Assembly: GCA_002506755.1 (NCBI GenBank)
Contig: DAYD01000013.1
Coordinates: forward strand, 86,167-150,166
Length of the DNA: 64,000 nt
Direction of reading: 5' to 3'
Origin: Euryarchaeota archaeon UBA462
GTDB lineage: Archaea > Thermoplasmatota > Poseidoniia > Poseidoniales > Thalassarchaeaceae
This document shows positions 36,607-45,979 of this stretch, one piece after another; position 1 is the first letter of the stretch, and each line of letters starts with the position of its first letter. The notes beneath the pieces were generated by a model, which made no database searches, was not told where the DNA came from, and saw only the letters and a list, made by a program, of their open reading frames with translations. Both the position numbers and the translations under genes were made by a program.

Positions 36607-36999
36607 CTAAACTAATGAGATAATTGCGATCGACCATAATAATAGCCAAAATCTTGCCAATCTTCGTCGTCGGCGTGGAGCTTTTCTAGAAATTGAGATT
36701 CTAAAAAGCAGTAAGAAGGACAACAGTCCAGATGCTATTGCTACAATTAGTGCATGGCCTCCCAATATCCAGGTCTGATATGACTCCGAATGGCTAATCT
36801 GAGATCTATCTGAGCCAGCATAAATCATTGCCAGAGAAGCTAGGCTTACTACTTGGCCAATCAGTAGGATAGCAGCCGAAGACTCTCCCGATGATCTGCC
36901 CCAGTTGTGAGATTTGGGCCTCCATTCTTTCGAAATCGCCTTTTCCTTATAGGAAGAATCGTCCCTGTTGGACCACCTAGACCTGGGCGAAACCCCCAT
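36607..36999 (-). CDS. Three-helix membrane protein with basic N-terminus, unknown
   Basis: A 130-residue protein from ATG 36999 with a long positively charged N-terminal region (about 40 residues) and three hydrophobic segments, the last two separated by RKAPRRRRRLARF, an extremely basic loop. A TATA-like AAATATATC lies about 25 bases upstream on the minus strand (about 37018-37026), supporting the start. No family recognised. The adjacent divergent gene at 37036 is also a small membrane protein. Confidence 0.55.
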   Translation of the reverse strand: MGVSPRSRWSNRDDSSYKEKAISKEWRPKSHNWGRSSGESSAAILLIGQVVSLASLAMIYAGSDRSQISHSESYQTWILGGHALIVAIASGLLSFLLLFRISISRKAPRRRRRLARFWLLLWSIAIISLV

Positions 37000-37035
37000 A
37001 ATGTTCCAAAATCATGAAGATATATTTGCTTGTTG

Positions 37036-37410
37036 ATGGAACATAACTTACACAAGTCGAACTCTGCAGGGGTGGTTGTGGATTATATCGAGCTAACCGA
37101 GACAGCCTCCCTCGGAATGTGCAGCCTAGCGGTTTTTCTCTGGATGTCAATCGGATCACTCTCTAGAACTCAAAGAAGCGAGTTAATAGCTCAAAGGGTG
37201 ATCGCTGGCATTTGTCTTACTTCAGCGGCTTTACTGTTCGTACTGCACTACTCTGGTGGAGAGATATGGGGTTCTGAAAATATAGCCAGACCCTTTGGGG
37301 TAATCGCAATAATAGTCGCCTTATCCTCAATGATTAACATCAAGGGTAAAGATGTACAAGGAGAAGCTAATCCGCATAAGATAATGAAAGCAAGAATCGA
37401 AGATGAGTAA
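37036..37410 (+). CDS. Three-helix membrane protein, unknown
   Basis: About 124 residues from ATG 37036, with three hydrophobic helices (MCSLAVFLWMSIGSL, then GICLTSAALLFVLHY, then PFGVIAIIVALSSMI). The start is uncertain: TTG 37030 and GTG 37072 are in frame, and the upstream AT-rich run overlaps the promoter of the divergent gene. It ends two bases from the stop of the convergent Nfu gene. Function unknown. Confidence 0.55.
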   Translation: MEHNLHKSNSAGVVVDYIELTETASLGMCSLAVFLWMSIGSLSRTQRSELIAQRVIAGICLTSAALLFVLHYSGGEIWGSENIARPFGVIAIIVALSSMINIKGKDVQGEANPHKIMKARIEDE

Positions 37411-37411
37411 T

Positions 37412-37702
37412 TTACTCAGAGTTCAACTTGTCATCAATGAAAGATCTCATGTATGCTGGCAACTCTCCATTTACGAACACCACATCATTTACCTCTTCCA
37501 GCTTCATTAGAGAATAATAGATCTGCATAGCCGTCATTGGAGTTGCACTGCAGCCCGTGCATCCCCCTTCGAGAGAAATCATGATCACTCCGTCAGTAGT
37601 ATCCATCACGTTAACCTCGCCATCATGAGCATCCAGAACCGCCTGTACTGGGCCCACCGAATCTAGAATCAGCTGCTTGTCAACCATTGCTATCGAACTC
37701 AT
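37412..37702 (-). CDS. Nfu/NifU C-terminal-domain iron-sulfur carrier
   Basis: Small protein that carries or transfers Fe-S clusters. The hallmark GGCTGCSATPMTAM contains the Cys-x2-Cys ligand pair; the flanks (QAVLDAHDGEVNVMD and VMISLEGGC) match the domain. Start ATG 37702 (MSSIAMVDKQ) is preferred; TTG 37723 and ATG 37687 are in frame. At about 96 residues it is a stand-alone Nfu domain. Fe-S clients in this window include endonuclease III, the HdrD-like protein and the molybdenum hydroxylase small subunit. Confidence 0.88.
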   Translation of the reverse strand: MSSIAMVDKQLILDSVGPVQAVLDAHDGEVNVMDTTDGVIMISLEGGCTGCSATPMTAMQIYYSLMKLEEVNDVVFVNGELPAYMRSFIDDKLNSE

Positions 37703-37750
37703 GAGGGACCGGGGGTCTTTCAAACAATTGCCCCTGCGAGGTCTGAAAAC

Positions 37751-38650
37751 ATGGTTACGAGAATTATTCTGATTGACTTACTGGTGGAAAGATCGGAGTT
37801 CGGTCATGGAGGTAATCAGGAAGTGGTTTATCCTATCGCCAAGTTTGGTCCGGTAGATGTTATTCTCCTAACTCCACAAATGCAATCAGAAGAATCTGGA
37901 TTTAGGGCAGAAGAAGAAGGACTAGCACCACTTTCTTTGATAGACGTCCCCAAATGGGACGACGAATTCCCATTTTGGCAGGAGTGTAAGTTGGAGTTGG
38001 CAGGCAATGCTGTTACCTTTAGGAGGTTTGCTATGCCATTACATGGGGATGATGAACGAATTGCCGATTGGATCGAGAGAATTTCTCCCGATGCGGTAGT
38101 CTGTAGTGGATCTAGGAGAAATGTTACTACTTGGGAGGAATGGATGGATGGCGCCGCTTCCTTGCTTAGAAGCTCGTCATTGACCGGTATCCCGACACTT
38201 GGCATTTGCTTTGGGCACCAACTTCTCTGCAAATCCTTGGGCGCTAATGTTGAGAGGGCAGATACATTTTCTAGCGGAGTTTGGGACTTAGAATTAACTG
38301 ATATGGGAAAATCTGACGTCCTATTCTCATCCAGAAGAAGTGGAATTAATGATTCCCCCGTGGCTCTTTATTCTCATCAAGACCATGTCACCTCGGTGCC
38401 TAGTAGTTGTACTCTATTAGGGTCTGCAGATCATAATAGGGTTACAGCTATCAGAGTTAATGATAATCAGGGAAATCCTCTGCAGTCATGGGGAGTACAA
38501 TTCCACCCGGAGGCTGCTAGGGCTAGGGTGAACAGGGCCTTTGAATGGGGTCACATAACAAAGGAAGAATTGGACTCATTCCAGAGAGAGCATGATGGTG
38601 CCGGAGTCCTAAGCTCATTCGCTTCGGTTGTCCGAGCCAATCTAACGTAA
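37751..38650 (+). CDS. Class I glutamine amidotransferase (GMP-synthase-like GATase)
   Basis: A 299-residue protein with the GATase1 triad: Cys in [10 protein letters not shown] and His/Glu in [10 protein letters not shown], and the preceding [13 protein letters not shown] oxyanion strand. The N-terminal 90 residues ([18 protein letters not shown]) precede the domain and are unlike PurQ or CarA. It resembles stand-alone GMP-synthase-type amidotransferase proteins of unknown substrate, and no synthetase partner is next to it. The stop overlaps an ATG at 38650, which may couple to the pyrophosphatase. Confidence 0.72.
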   Translation: MVTRIILIDLLVERSEFGHGGNQEVVYPIAKFGPVDVILLTPQMQSEESGFRAEEEGLAPLSLIDVPKWDDEFPFWQECKLELAGNAVTFRRFAMPLHGDDERIADWIERISPDAVVCSGSRRNVTTWEEWMDGAASLLRSSSLTGIPTLGICFGHQLLCKSLGANVERADTFSSGVWDLELTDMGKSDVLFSSRRSGINDSPVALYSHQDHVTSVPSSCTLLGSADHNRVTAIRVNDNQGNPLQSWGVQFHPEAARARVNRAFEWGHITKEELDSFQREHDGAGVLSSFASVVRANLT

Positions 38651-38727
38651 TGCACTATGGCACATTTTGGATTGGATTTGGATTAAATACGCCACTCTTT
38701 TCGCCCGGCAGAACCGATGGTGGAATA

Positions 38728-40806
38728 ATGGACGGAGAACAAGTAGGTATACTGGGCATTGCAGCTGGACTTTTCGGATTGGCAGTTGCATTCTTCCTGT
38801 ACAACAAGGTGAATTCGATTAAGATAGAGAACGAAACTGTGGCCAAGATCACAGGGAGGATACAGGATGGAGCAATGGCATTTTTGTTTGCAGAATATAG
38901 GATGCTGTCAATATTTATCGTTGTAGTGGCCGCTTTATTGTTTATCGGTCCGGAAAAAGATGGTCTGGGTCTGGAGACAATGATCGCTTTCGTGATTGGT
39001 GCCCTTTGCAGCGTCGCAGCTGGGTTCTCAGGAATGCGATCTGCAACCAGTGCCAATGGTAGGACTGCGCAGGCTGCTGCTGATGGGGGGCAACCAGAAG
39101 CTCTGACCACATCATACAACGGAGGTGCCGTGATGGGACTCGCGGTAGGGGGCCTGGGGCTCTTTGGGATTTCAATTATGTACTATTTCACAGAAACCGA
39201 GTTTCTGACCGTTGACAATATCGCAGGTTTCGGAATGGGCGCGTCATCCATAGCTCTGTTCGCTAGGGTCGGAGGTGGAATATACACCAAGGCTGCAGAT
39301 GTAGGAGCGGATTTGGTTGGCAAGGTCGAGGCTGGAATCCCTGAGGACGACCCTCGCAACCCCGGAGTTATAGCCGACAATGTCGGAGACAATGTTGGTG
39401 ATGTAGCAGGTATGGGAGCGGATATATTCGAGTCGTTCGTTGGAAGCATAATTGCGGCAATGGTGATCGCTTATGCCGCAAATGAGACATTGGGCAGCGA
39501 TTACGTGATGATTCCGATTGTCCTTGCTATCGTGGGATACATTGCCTCCATTGTGGGGGTTTTCTCAATAACAGCCATGAAGAATATGGATCCAGGCGCA
39601 GCACTAAGGAATACAACTTTCATTGGTGCTGGCCTTTTCATTGCTGGTGGATTCGTTGCACTGAACTATCTTGATCTTGATACAACTGTGATCCAAGCTG
39701 TAGCTATAGGCGCACTAGTGGGCATTCTAATCGGGCTTGTCACGGAATATTACACTGGAATAGAGGATGTCTTTGGCGTCAAGGTCCAAGCCATTCCATA
39801 CATAGGTGAAGCCAGTAAAACTGGAAGTGCTACAAATGCCATAGCAGGTTTAGCAGTTGGGATGCAATCTGTTTTCCTCCCTGTGCTACTTATGGCAGCT
39901 GGGATTTTTGGAGCCAATCATGTCATGGGCGGTGGAGATGCTGGATTGTATGGCATAGCTATGGCGGCAATGGGCATGCTCGGCACTGTGGGAGTCACTA
40001 TGACTGTCGATGCTTATGGTCCAGTTGCTGACAATGCAGGTGGAATAGCCGAGATGTCGGGACTTGGCGACGACGTAAGGGAAATCACAGATGGACTGGA
40101 CTCCATAGGAAATACAACTGCAGCTATTGGAAAGGGCTTCGCAATAGGAAGTGCAGCGCTTACCGCACTTGCCCTCTTCGCGGCTTTCAAGACCAGCGCA
40201 GACCTTCAGGCAGCAGACCTCAGCCTGACAGAGCCGCTTGTAGTGATCGGGCTGCTTGTGGGAGCATCGCTTCCTTTCGTGGTTGCTGCTATGACAATGA
40301 AGTCGGTTGGCAGAGCCGCAGAGGATATGATTACCGAGATAAGGAGACAATTTAGGGAGATCGACGGACTTTTGGAAGGAAGAGATGGAGTAGAGCCCGA
40401 CAGTGCAACATGTGTCGAAATATCGACCAAAGCCGCGCTTAGGGAAATGGTCATGCCAGGCGTTGTTGCAGTGTCAGCACCGGTAATTATCGGTATCTTA
40501 CTAGGAAGTGCAGCTCTAGGTGGAGCCCTAGCTGGAGCTACTGCGTCCGGAGTTCTAATGGCACTCTTCATGGCTAATGCTGGAGGAGCATGGGACAACG
40601 CGAAGAAGGCAATTGAGCAAGGCCACATAGATGGGGCCTCAAAAGGTGACGAAGCCCATGGTGCCGCAGTTGTGGGAGATACAATAGGAGACCCATTCAA
40701 GGATACTAGTGGGCCATCACTAAACATCCTGATCAAGTTGATGAGTATCGTCAGTGTTGTGATAGCCGGCCTTCTAACCAAGACAGGAGAGCTAGGTGCG
40801 CTCTGA
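38728..40806 (+). CDS. hppA: Membrane-bound ion-pumping pyrophosphatase
   Basis: Hydrolyses PPi and pumps H+ or Na+ across the membrane. About 16 helices. Motifs: [18 protein letters not shown], the PPi/Mg site [20 protein letters not shown], and a late [10 protein letters not shown] ... [15 protein letters not shown]. The segment [18 protein letters not shown] has Ala and Gly at the two positions where K+-independent pumps have Lys and Thr, so this looks like a K+-dependent type. Whether it pumps Na+ or H+ cannot be judged by eye. Start ATG 38728 (692 aa) is favoured over ATG 38650, which adds 26 non-family residues. Confidence 0.95.
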   Translation: MDGEQVGILGIAAGLFGLAVAFFLYNKVNSIKIENETVAKITGRIQDGAMAFLFAEYRMLSIFIVVVAALLFIGPEKDGLGLETMIAFVIGALCSVAAGFSGMRSATSANGRTAQAAADGGQPEALTTSYNGGAVMGLAVGGLGLFGISIMYYFTETEFLTVDNIAGFGMGASSIALFARVGGGIYTKAADVGADLVGKVEAGIPEDDPRNPGVIADNVGDNVGDVAGMGADIFESFVGSIIAAMVIAYAANETLGSDYVMIPIVLAIVGYIASIVGVFSITAMKNMDPGAALRNTTFIGAGLFIAGGFVALNYLDLDTTVIQAVAIGALVGILIGLVTEYYTGIEDVFGVKVQAIPYIGEASKTGSATNAIAGLAVGMQSVFLPVLLMAAGIFGANHVMGGGDAGLYGIAMAAMGMLGTVGVTMTVDAYGPVADNAGGIAEMSGLGDDVREITDGLDSIGNTTAAIGKGFAIGSAALTALALFAAFKTSADLQAADLSLTEPLVVIGLLVGASLPFVVAAMTMKSVGRAAEDMITEIRRQFREIDGLLEGRDGVEPDSATCVEISTKAALREMVMPGVVAVSAPVIIGILLGSAALGGALAGATASGVLMALFMANAGGAWDNAKKAIEQGHIDGASKGDEAHGAAVVGDTIGDPFKDTSGPSLNILIKLMSIVSVVIAGLLTKTGELGAL

Positions 40807-40852
40807 TCCCGGGAAGCGTCAGACTCATGAGGCCCTTGTTCACGTGGCGTAA

Positions 40853-41812
40853 ATGATGAAAGGCGGAGCAGTTGTCACTCTCGTAGTTCTGCTTGCTTCT
40901 TGTTTATCAGGTTGTATTAGTGGTTCCGATACTGAAAAAAGTGGCGATCAGGGACCTATTGATGCTCCATCCTGGGAAGTTGGAGACTGGTGGCTATACA
41001 CCTTCTCTACGCCAGAATTTAGTGATGACACAACTAGGCTTGTAGTTGCCAGTACGAGTGAAGAGGATGGTACGGCATATATGCTTGCAATCTCCAGCTT
41101 AACAGAGGCAAGGAGACATGCAGTATTGAATCACAACCCGTTTCTTGGGAGGATCACCCACTCTGATCTAAGTGCATTTGAGAACGGAGAGCCGCAAACA
41201 GTTCTCAATTTTCCATTAGAAGAAGGAAACTCATGGTCATTTACACTATTTTCTATCGAGTGGGAAGCAATTGTCTCGGATTTGAACGGCGGTATAGTCA
41301 CAGTAGTCGCGACATCTAATGATGGCTCAAGATTGGACTATGTTTTTGATAGTGAAGCGGGATTTTTCTCCACGTTCATTTGGAAGGATCAGTCAGGCAT
41401 AGATAATCTCAGAATGATGCTGTCAGACAGAGGGGAAGGTCACACGGGGGATGTATACTTCGTAAGGGGTGGAGACTGGTTTAGCGATACTTGGGAAGAT
41501 ACTGGAACCGACTTTGAATTTAGGGATACCTTCCTGGTCAATGACCATCCCTCCGACGGAGGCTGGGATGAGATGATTTACTTCCTAGATGCAGAAAGTG
41601 GCTCTGGATCGACGATAACTATGACTCTACGGGACCACTTGTCAGTTTCCGCTCTTGAGAGGGTATGGGGTCCAGGGGCTAGTGAGATAGGTACTCTAGG
41701 TACTATTCCATCTCCCTCAGAAGAGTACACTCTGACAGCTACATTCACAGGAGGATCTACATTCTTGAGGATCATGATTGCAGGTGGATTAACGGAATCA
41801 TGGAGTCTCTAG
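40853..41812 (+). CDS. Lipoprotein of unknown function
   Basis: A 319-residue exported protein with a signal peptide and lipobox (LLASCLSGC, Cys about residue 21) and an Asp/Ser-rich linker (GSDTEKSGDQG). The mature part is beta-rich, with WEVGDWWLYTF near residue 45, similar in style to the N-terminal VGDNWMYDG region of the surface protein at 19251; this may be a shared surface-binding module. No catalytic motif seen. The stop shares CTAG with the stop of the convergent glutaredoxin gene. Starts ATG 40853 and 40856 are adjacent. Confidence 0.65.
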   Translation: MMKGGAVVTLVVLLASCLSGCISGSDTEKSGDQGPIDAPSWEVGDWWLYTFSTPEFSDDTTRLVVASTSEEDGTAYMLAISSLTEARRHAVLNHNPFLGRITHSDLSAFENGEPQTVLNFPLEEGNSWSFTLFSIEWEAIVSDLNGGIVTVVATSNDGSRLDYVFDSEAGFFSTFIWKDQSGIDNLRMMLSDRGEGHTGDVYFVRGGDWFSDTWEDTGTDFEFRDTFLVNDHPSDGGWDEMIYFLDAESGSGSTITMTLRDHLSVSALERVWGPGASEIGTLGTIPSPSEEYTLTATFTGGSTFLRIMIAGGLTESWSL

Positions 41813-42126
41813 AGGTACTCAATTAAATGGTCCGAGCCCCCTACAAAGATCGGGTCTTCTCCCCTCATATCGAAAACAACTGGGACTGTTCTGTGACCTG
41901 TCACAGTAACAACCTCACTTCTCAAACCATCAAAGTTGTCAAGATTTACCTCGATGTAACTAAATCCCTTCGAATCAAGCGTTCTGAAAGCCCTTGTGCA
42001 ATAGGGGCATATAGTCTGAGTGAAGACTAGGAAGTCCCGATCGGCGCCTTTGATGATCTCATGAAGACGCGACAGGATTATCTCCTCCTTGCTCCTCTTT
42101 CCACCAAGCAGACTCTCCCAAATCAT
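41809..42126 (-). CDS. Glutaredoxin
   Basis: Thiol-disulfide oxidoreductase with active site QTICPYCTRAF, the cis-Pro in RTVPVVF and the C-terminal GGSDHLIEYL that binds glutathione-like thiols. It has a 30-residue N-terminal extension (MIWESLLGGKRSKEE...). ATG 42126 overlaps the last 68 bases of the protease-MFS fusion in another frame; I found no clear start inside the non-overlapping part, so translation coupling is likely. 105 residues. Confidence 0.88.
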   Translation of the reverse strand: MIWESLLGGKRSKEEIILSRLHEIIKGADRDFLVFTQTICPYCTRAFRTLDSKGFSYIEVNLDNFDGLRSEVVTVTGHRTVPVVFDMRGEDPIFVGGSDHLIEYL

Positions 42127-45100
42127 CTATCTCATCCTCTCCTGTGTCTCTTCCCTCCAATACCCTGTCCGTCTCATTCTCGTCAATGAAGAAAAGGAAG
42201 AATGTAGTCACCAAAGTAAGGGCGGCTCCGATGTATATTGCTGAGGTATAGTTGAATATCGAAATCATCCTCTCAGTTAATGAGTATGCGAAAACTACCG
42301 AAGTGTTCAATATTGACATATAGGCAGTAAATTGAGTTCCGCCCACTTTGCTCCATGTCAACCTCATGCAGAGAGAAATTATGCAAATCAAAGCTATACC
42401 GGCTACAAAATACTGGCCGATTAGATAGACAGTCATAATGATCGTGTTTCCCCAGAACGGCTGTAGGAATGCAAAAGTAGCATTAGCGAGAGCAAGAACC
42501 ACAAATGACACCATCGCAACTCTACGAATTCCAAACTTGTCTCCCAGAATCCCCCCAATTATTTGCCCAGTGACGGAACCTAGCAGCGCTATTCCCCCTA
42601 CAATTCCATTATACTTCTCTTGTGACCACCCAGCTTCGTTGATGAATATATCAACGTAAATTGGACTAGTGAAATAATAGAGCTCTCCAAGCAAGCCGGC
42701 AATAACGAGTAGGAAAGCAGACCTGACGGAGAAGGCCTTGGTGAGGTAAAATGAAGTTCTGGCAACAGTCCTTCTAGTTGACTCCGGTAACAATAGGAAG
42801 GGGCTGGGGAGTGATGCCCTTTGTTCCGAGTCGAAGAATCTTGAGTAAACTACAGAGAAAACTGAAAGCAGGATTAATGCCAAACTGACTCTATTGGTAC
42901 CAGACCACGGTAAAATATCTAACCCTAAGAATGTCTTGCCTGCAAGAGCGGGAAACCCTTCTCTCACATGTTTTCCAAAGGTCCAATCAACTGTAAAAAC
43001 GTCAATAACGAATCCAAAGAGCCAGATCGAGATTCCAAGAATTGCAAAAAATGAGGCGAAGGAAACAGAGTCTTCAGCTATATTAATTCCGACCGTTCTA
43101 GCCACTCTGAACTCCTCCTCCTCTTCCCAAGGAGATAGATCTGACTCACCTACAACTTCTGCGATCAACGCTTCCGAATCAGCTAGATCTTCAGATGAAT
43201 CAAGCCCTTCTTCCGATTTGGACCATGGGAAAAGCTTGACCCCTTTCTTTTCTACCATAGTCAAAGGCACCAGAACTATAATCGCTAGCATTACTAATTG
43301 AGCTGCAATAACTCCAGAAATACCAATCTTCGTTATCAGAACACCCAAAACGGCACCTCCGAAGATAATCCCGACTCTCTTTGCAGCGAACATGAGTCCA
43401 TTTACTCTAGCGACCTCATCTGGCTCCAATACCTCAACAGCGAGAGCATCCGTAGCAACATCCTGCATCGATGCGAAAATGTTGTGAATGAACAGAATCC
43501 TCGCTACAAGATCTATCTGCCCATTCAAATCAGGGACCAATAGTAGGGAGCCCAGTGATATAGCCATCCCTGTTTGTGCGAATAGAATCCACTGTCTTCT
43601 AGGTCCGTACCTTTCTACATATACGGAATCAACTAGCGGCCCCCAAATCCACTTAAATGTCCAAGGAAGAGAAACTGTTGCAAATAGAATAGCTATCTCA
43701 GGGACTGATACTCCGTTTGAGACTAGGTAAGCTGCAAACGTAACTCCAGCAAATCCAGAAGGAAGCCCCTGTGCAAAATAAAGCACACAAAGAGTCAGTA
43801 CCCGCTTCACTGAGTTATCAGTTATCGTGCCACCCTTACCCAGCTCTTTGAAACCTTTAGAGAGCCTCTCACTGATTTTTTGATAGTCTGTCTTTTCCGA
43901 ATCAGCCGAGGTCGTTTCCGATCCTTCTTTGTCAGAATCTTCCTGATTGAATGTCCACGACTCTTTCCTTCCAGTGAACATAACCAAAACAATTGCAATA
44001 ATGAATGGAATTAGGAATGCAATAGGACCTAAATTCACCAATCCACCCGGTGAGGATGAAGGTCCGGATGCTTGCGCATCGACCAACACAACCCTACGAG
44101 CATCAACTGGTGACACACTGTCTTCAGAAACCGATAGTCTAGCGTATATGGTCGAGTTCCCCGATTTTTCATGAGGATCCAATTTGATGCTCCAAGATGA
44201 CCAGTCTCCATTTTTCGATAGGTCAGCTGCTACGAACCACTCTCCCCCTCCTACCTTAATTTCGACGCTACCAGTTCCCGGTGCGGCTCCCGAGGATGTG
44301 CCAGTGACGTAGCTTTCATTACCAATTTGTTCTAAAGTACTCACATCCATAGTAACATTGAGTGATCGATCAATGCTTCCAGCTGCTTCGACGAAGGCAG
44401 TGGGGTCCGCTTGACCATAGCCAAACTCGTTATCCGGACGACTTTCTAATATGCTGCAATCGTTAAATCCAGGATCATTAAGTAGCTGAATTTCTCGCTC
44501 TATTGAGTGGGCTGAGATAATATCCTTGAATTCGGAGGGGGTTAAATCGGGATTTGCCTGAACCATCAGAGCAGCGATTCCTGCCATTAATGGGGTGGCC
44601 ATGCTGGTGCCTGACTTACTCGTGTACCCATCTTGGGTCGCCGCATCTGGGGCCATTATATTGGATCCGATAGTCGCAACATCAGGTTTTACCCTAAGAT
44701 CTGAGGTGTAACCTCTACTACTGTATATGGCTAAACCTAGATTCTTATCCAAACTTGCTACAGTGACTGGCAGTCTCGCATCTCCGGGACTGTCTATTGT
44801 GTTGCACCCCGCTAGAGTTGCACCTCCAAACTCATTCCCAGCGGACAAGGTCGTGATAATTCCCGCTTCCACGACCATGTCCATTTGACGACTCCAAGCG
44901 GAATTTCCGTCGTTATCGAGATGCAATTCGAATTGCTGCTCGCCAAGAGAAGATGTTACGATATCGATACCATACTTGTCCTTGTTGTTTATTGCCCATT
45001 CCGCTCCTTGCATTACATCTTCTATGTCACCATCGCAACATCCCAAGATATTGATCAGATACGCGCCAGGAGCTGCTCCAACGTACCTGAGACCTGTACT

Positions 45101-45934
45101 TGAGTCACTTTGCCCACCTCCAGAACCAGCCGCTATTCCAGCTACGTGAGTCCCATGTGTGCCCGAATCATAAGATGTCGAGGGATCCTGCTCCTCGTCG
45201 GTTATAACCGCGTCAAAGAAAGCTATGATTTTAGGGTCACAGTCTGAAGGGATTGGCTCAGGTTCGGGGTCAAGAGGATCAGGCTCGGGAGGGTCATCTA
45301 TGCAGGTAAATGGATCGTCATCCATGTCATTTAGTCCTTCATGATCCCCCCTAACTCCAGTATCCAATACTGCGATCACAGAGCCTGTTCCGTCTAACCC
45401 CAGATCCTGCCAAACCGAGTTTACTCCCATATTTGGATTCGCTTCATGCATATCTGTTTCTGCAAGACCCAAATCCTCAATCATCACTACCCCTGGTAGG
45501 GATCTGATCCCATCTTCCCTGACGATTATATCGAATGGTGCCGAGGCCGAAACCGTGTCAAGGTATTCGAATCGATGCGTTACTTTCACCCCAATAGACT
45601 CCAAAGCGTAAATATCCGCATCTGTTGGATGATGATCATAATCCACAAAAACTCTCGCGCTTCCCTCTGGAGCCCTCTTCCACCAACTTCTTTGGATTTC
45701 CTCTGGCTGTTCAATGAGCCACTCCAGACGATCGTCTAGTGCGTTGTAATCCTTATCCCTGCTCCATTCTGTCCACCACTCTCTGTGGATCTCCAGCTCT
45801 ACGCTAGGGGACCAAAAACCGTCTGCATCAAATCCTCCAATTCCATCTTGCTCTTGGTGTATGGAAGAGGAGCTTAATGGCGCTATGAGGATCAGCAGTA
45901 TCGTCGACGCATACACAGCACGCCGTGCGCCCAT
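42059..45934 (-). CDS. Fusion of an extracellular subtilisin (S8) with an AmpG-like MFS transporter
   Basis: One uninterrupted frame of about 1291 codons. Residue numbers are from ATG 45934. Signal peptide (YASTILLILIAPLSSSS), propeptide, S8 domain with AVLDTGV (Asp191), SGTHGTHVAG (His260), TLSAGNEFGG (oxyanion Asn367) and SGTSMATP (Ser444), then an Ig-like domain, a helix (LGPIAFLIPFIIAIVLVMF, about 636-654) and a charged linker of about 55 residues. From about 710 follows a 12-helix carrier with AmpG-like start VLYFAQGLPSGFAG, FKWIWGPLVDSV and ERYGPRRQW, with a long acidic loop between helices 6 and 7. ATG 45934 is preferred to TTG 45976 because it gives a standard signal peptide after GGAGG. 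Downstream glutaredoxin overlaps. Confidence 0.85.
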   Translation of the reverse strand: MGARRAVYASTILLILIAPLSSSSIHQEQDGIGGFDADGFWSPSVELEIHREWWTEWSRDKDYNALDDRLEWLIEQPEEIQRSWWKRAPEGSARVFVDYDHHPTDADIYALESIGVKVTHRFEYLDTVSASAPFDIIVREDGIRSLPGVVMIEDLGLAETDMHEANPNMGVNSVWQDLGLDGTGSVIAVLDTGVRGDHEGLNDMDDDPFTCIDDPPEPDPLDPEPEPIPSDCDPKIIAFFDAVITDEEQDPSTSYDSGTHGTHVAGIAAGSGGGQSDSSTGLRYVGAAPGAYLINILGCCDGDIEDVMQGAEWAINNKDKYGIDIVTSSLGEQQFELHLDNDGNSAWSRQMDMVVEAGIITTLSAGNEFGGATLAGCNTIDSPGDARLPVTVASLDKNLGLAIYSSRGYTSDLRVKPDVATIGSNIMAPDAATQDGYTSKSGTSMATPLMAGIAALMVQANPDLTPSEFKDIISAHSIEREIQLLNDPGFNDCSILESRPDNEFGYGQADPTAFVEAAGSIDRSLNVTMDVSTLEQIGNESYVTGTSSGAAPGTGSVEIKVGGGEWFVAADLSKNGDWSSWSIKLDPHEKSGNSTIYARLSVSEDSVSPVDARRVVLVDAQASGPSSSPGGLVNLGPIAFLIPFIIAIVLVMFTGRKESWTFNQEDSDKEGSETTSADSEKTDYQKISERLSKGFKELGKGGTITDNSVKRVLTLCVLYFAQGLPSGFAGVTFAAYLVSNGVSVPEIAILFATVSLPWTFKWIWGPLVDSVYVERYGPRRQWILFAQTGMAISLGSLLLVPDLNGQIDLVARILFIHNIFASMQDVATDALAVEVLEPDEVARVNGLMFAAKRVGIIFGGAVLGVLITKIGISGVIAAQLVMLAIIVLVPLTMVEKKGVKLFPWSKSEEGLDSSEDLADSEALIAEVVGESDLSPWEEEEEFRVARTVGINIAEDSVSFASFFAILGISIWLFGFVIDVFTVDWTFGKHVREGFPALAGKTFLGLDILPWSGTNRVSLALILLSVFSVVYSRFFDSEQRASLPSPFLLLPESTRRTVARTSFYLTKAFSVRSAFLLVIAGLLGELYYFTSPIYVDIFINEAGWSQEKYNGIVGGIALLGSVTGQIIGGILGDKFGIRRVAMVSFVVLALANATFAFLQPFWGNTIIMTVYLIGQYFVAGIALICIISLCMRLTWSKVGGTQFTAYMSILNTSVVFAYSLTERMISIFNYTSAIYIGAALTLVTTFFLFFIDENETDRVLEGRDTGEDEIDDLGESAWWKEEQGGDNPVASS

Positions 45935-45979
45935 GACCTCCGGAGACCAAGGTAAGGTTTGAGCATTCGGACTCAAGTA

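Noticed and set aside
40206..40781. Long frames antisense to the membrane pyrophosphatase
   Set aside because: They mirror the Gly/Ala-rich codons of hppA, have low-complexity Ala/Ser/Pro composition and no motif.
40853..41812. Treating the lipoprotein as a relative of the 19251-22751 surface protein
   Set aside because: Both contain a VGDxWxY stretch, but that is too short to claim homology.
42059..45976. Possibility that the protease-permease fusion is two genes with a missed stop
   Set aside because: The frame is open through the junction, the linker is a normal charged low-complexity linker, and the topology works; I keep the fusion, with the check given in the findings.
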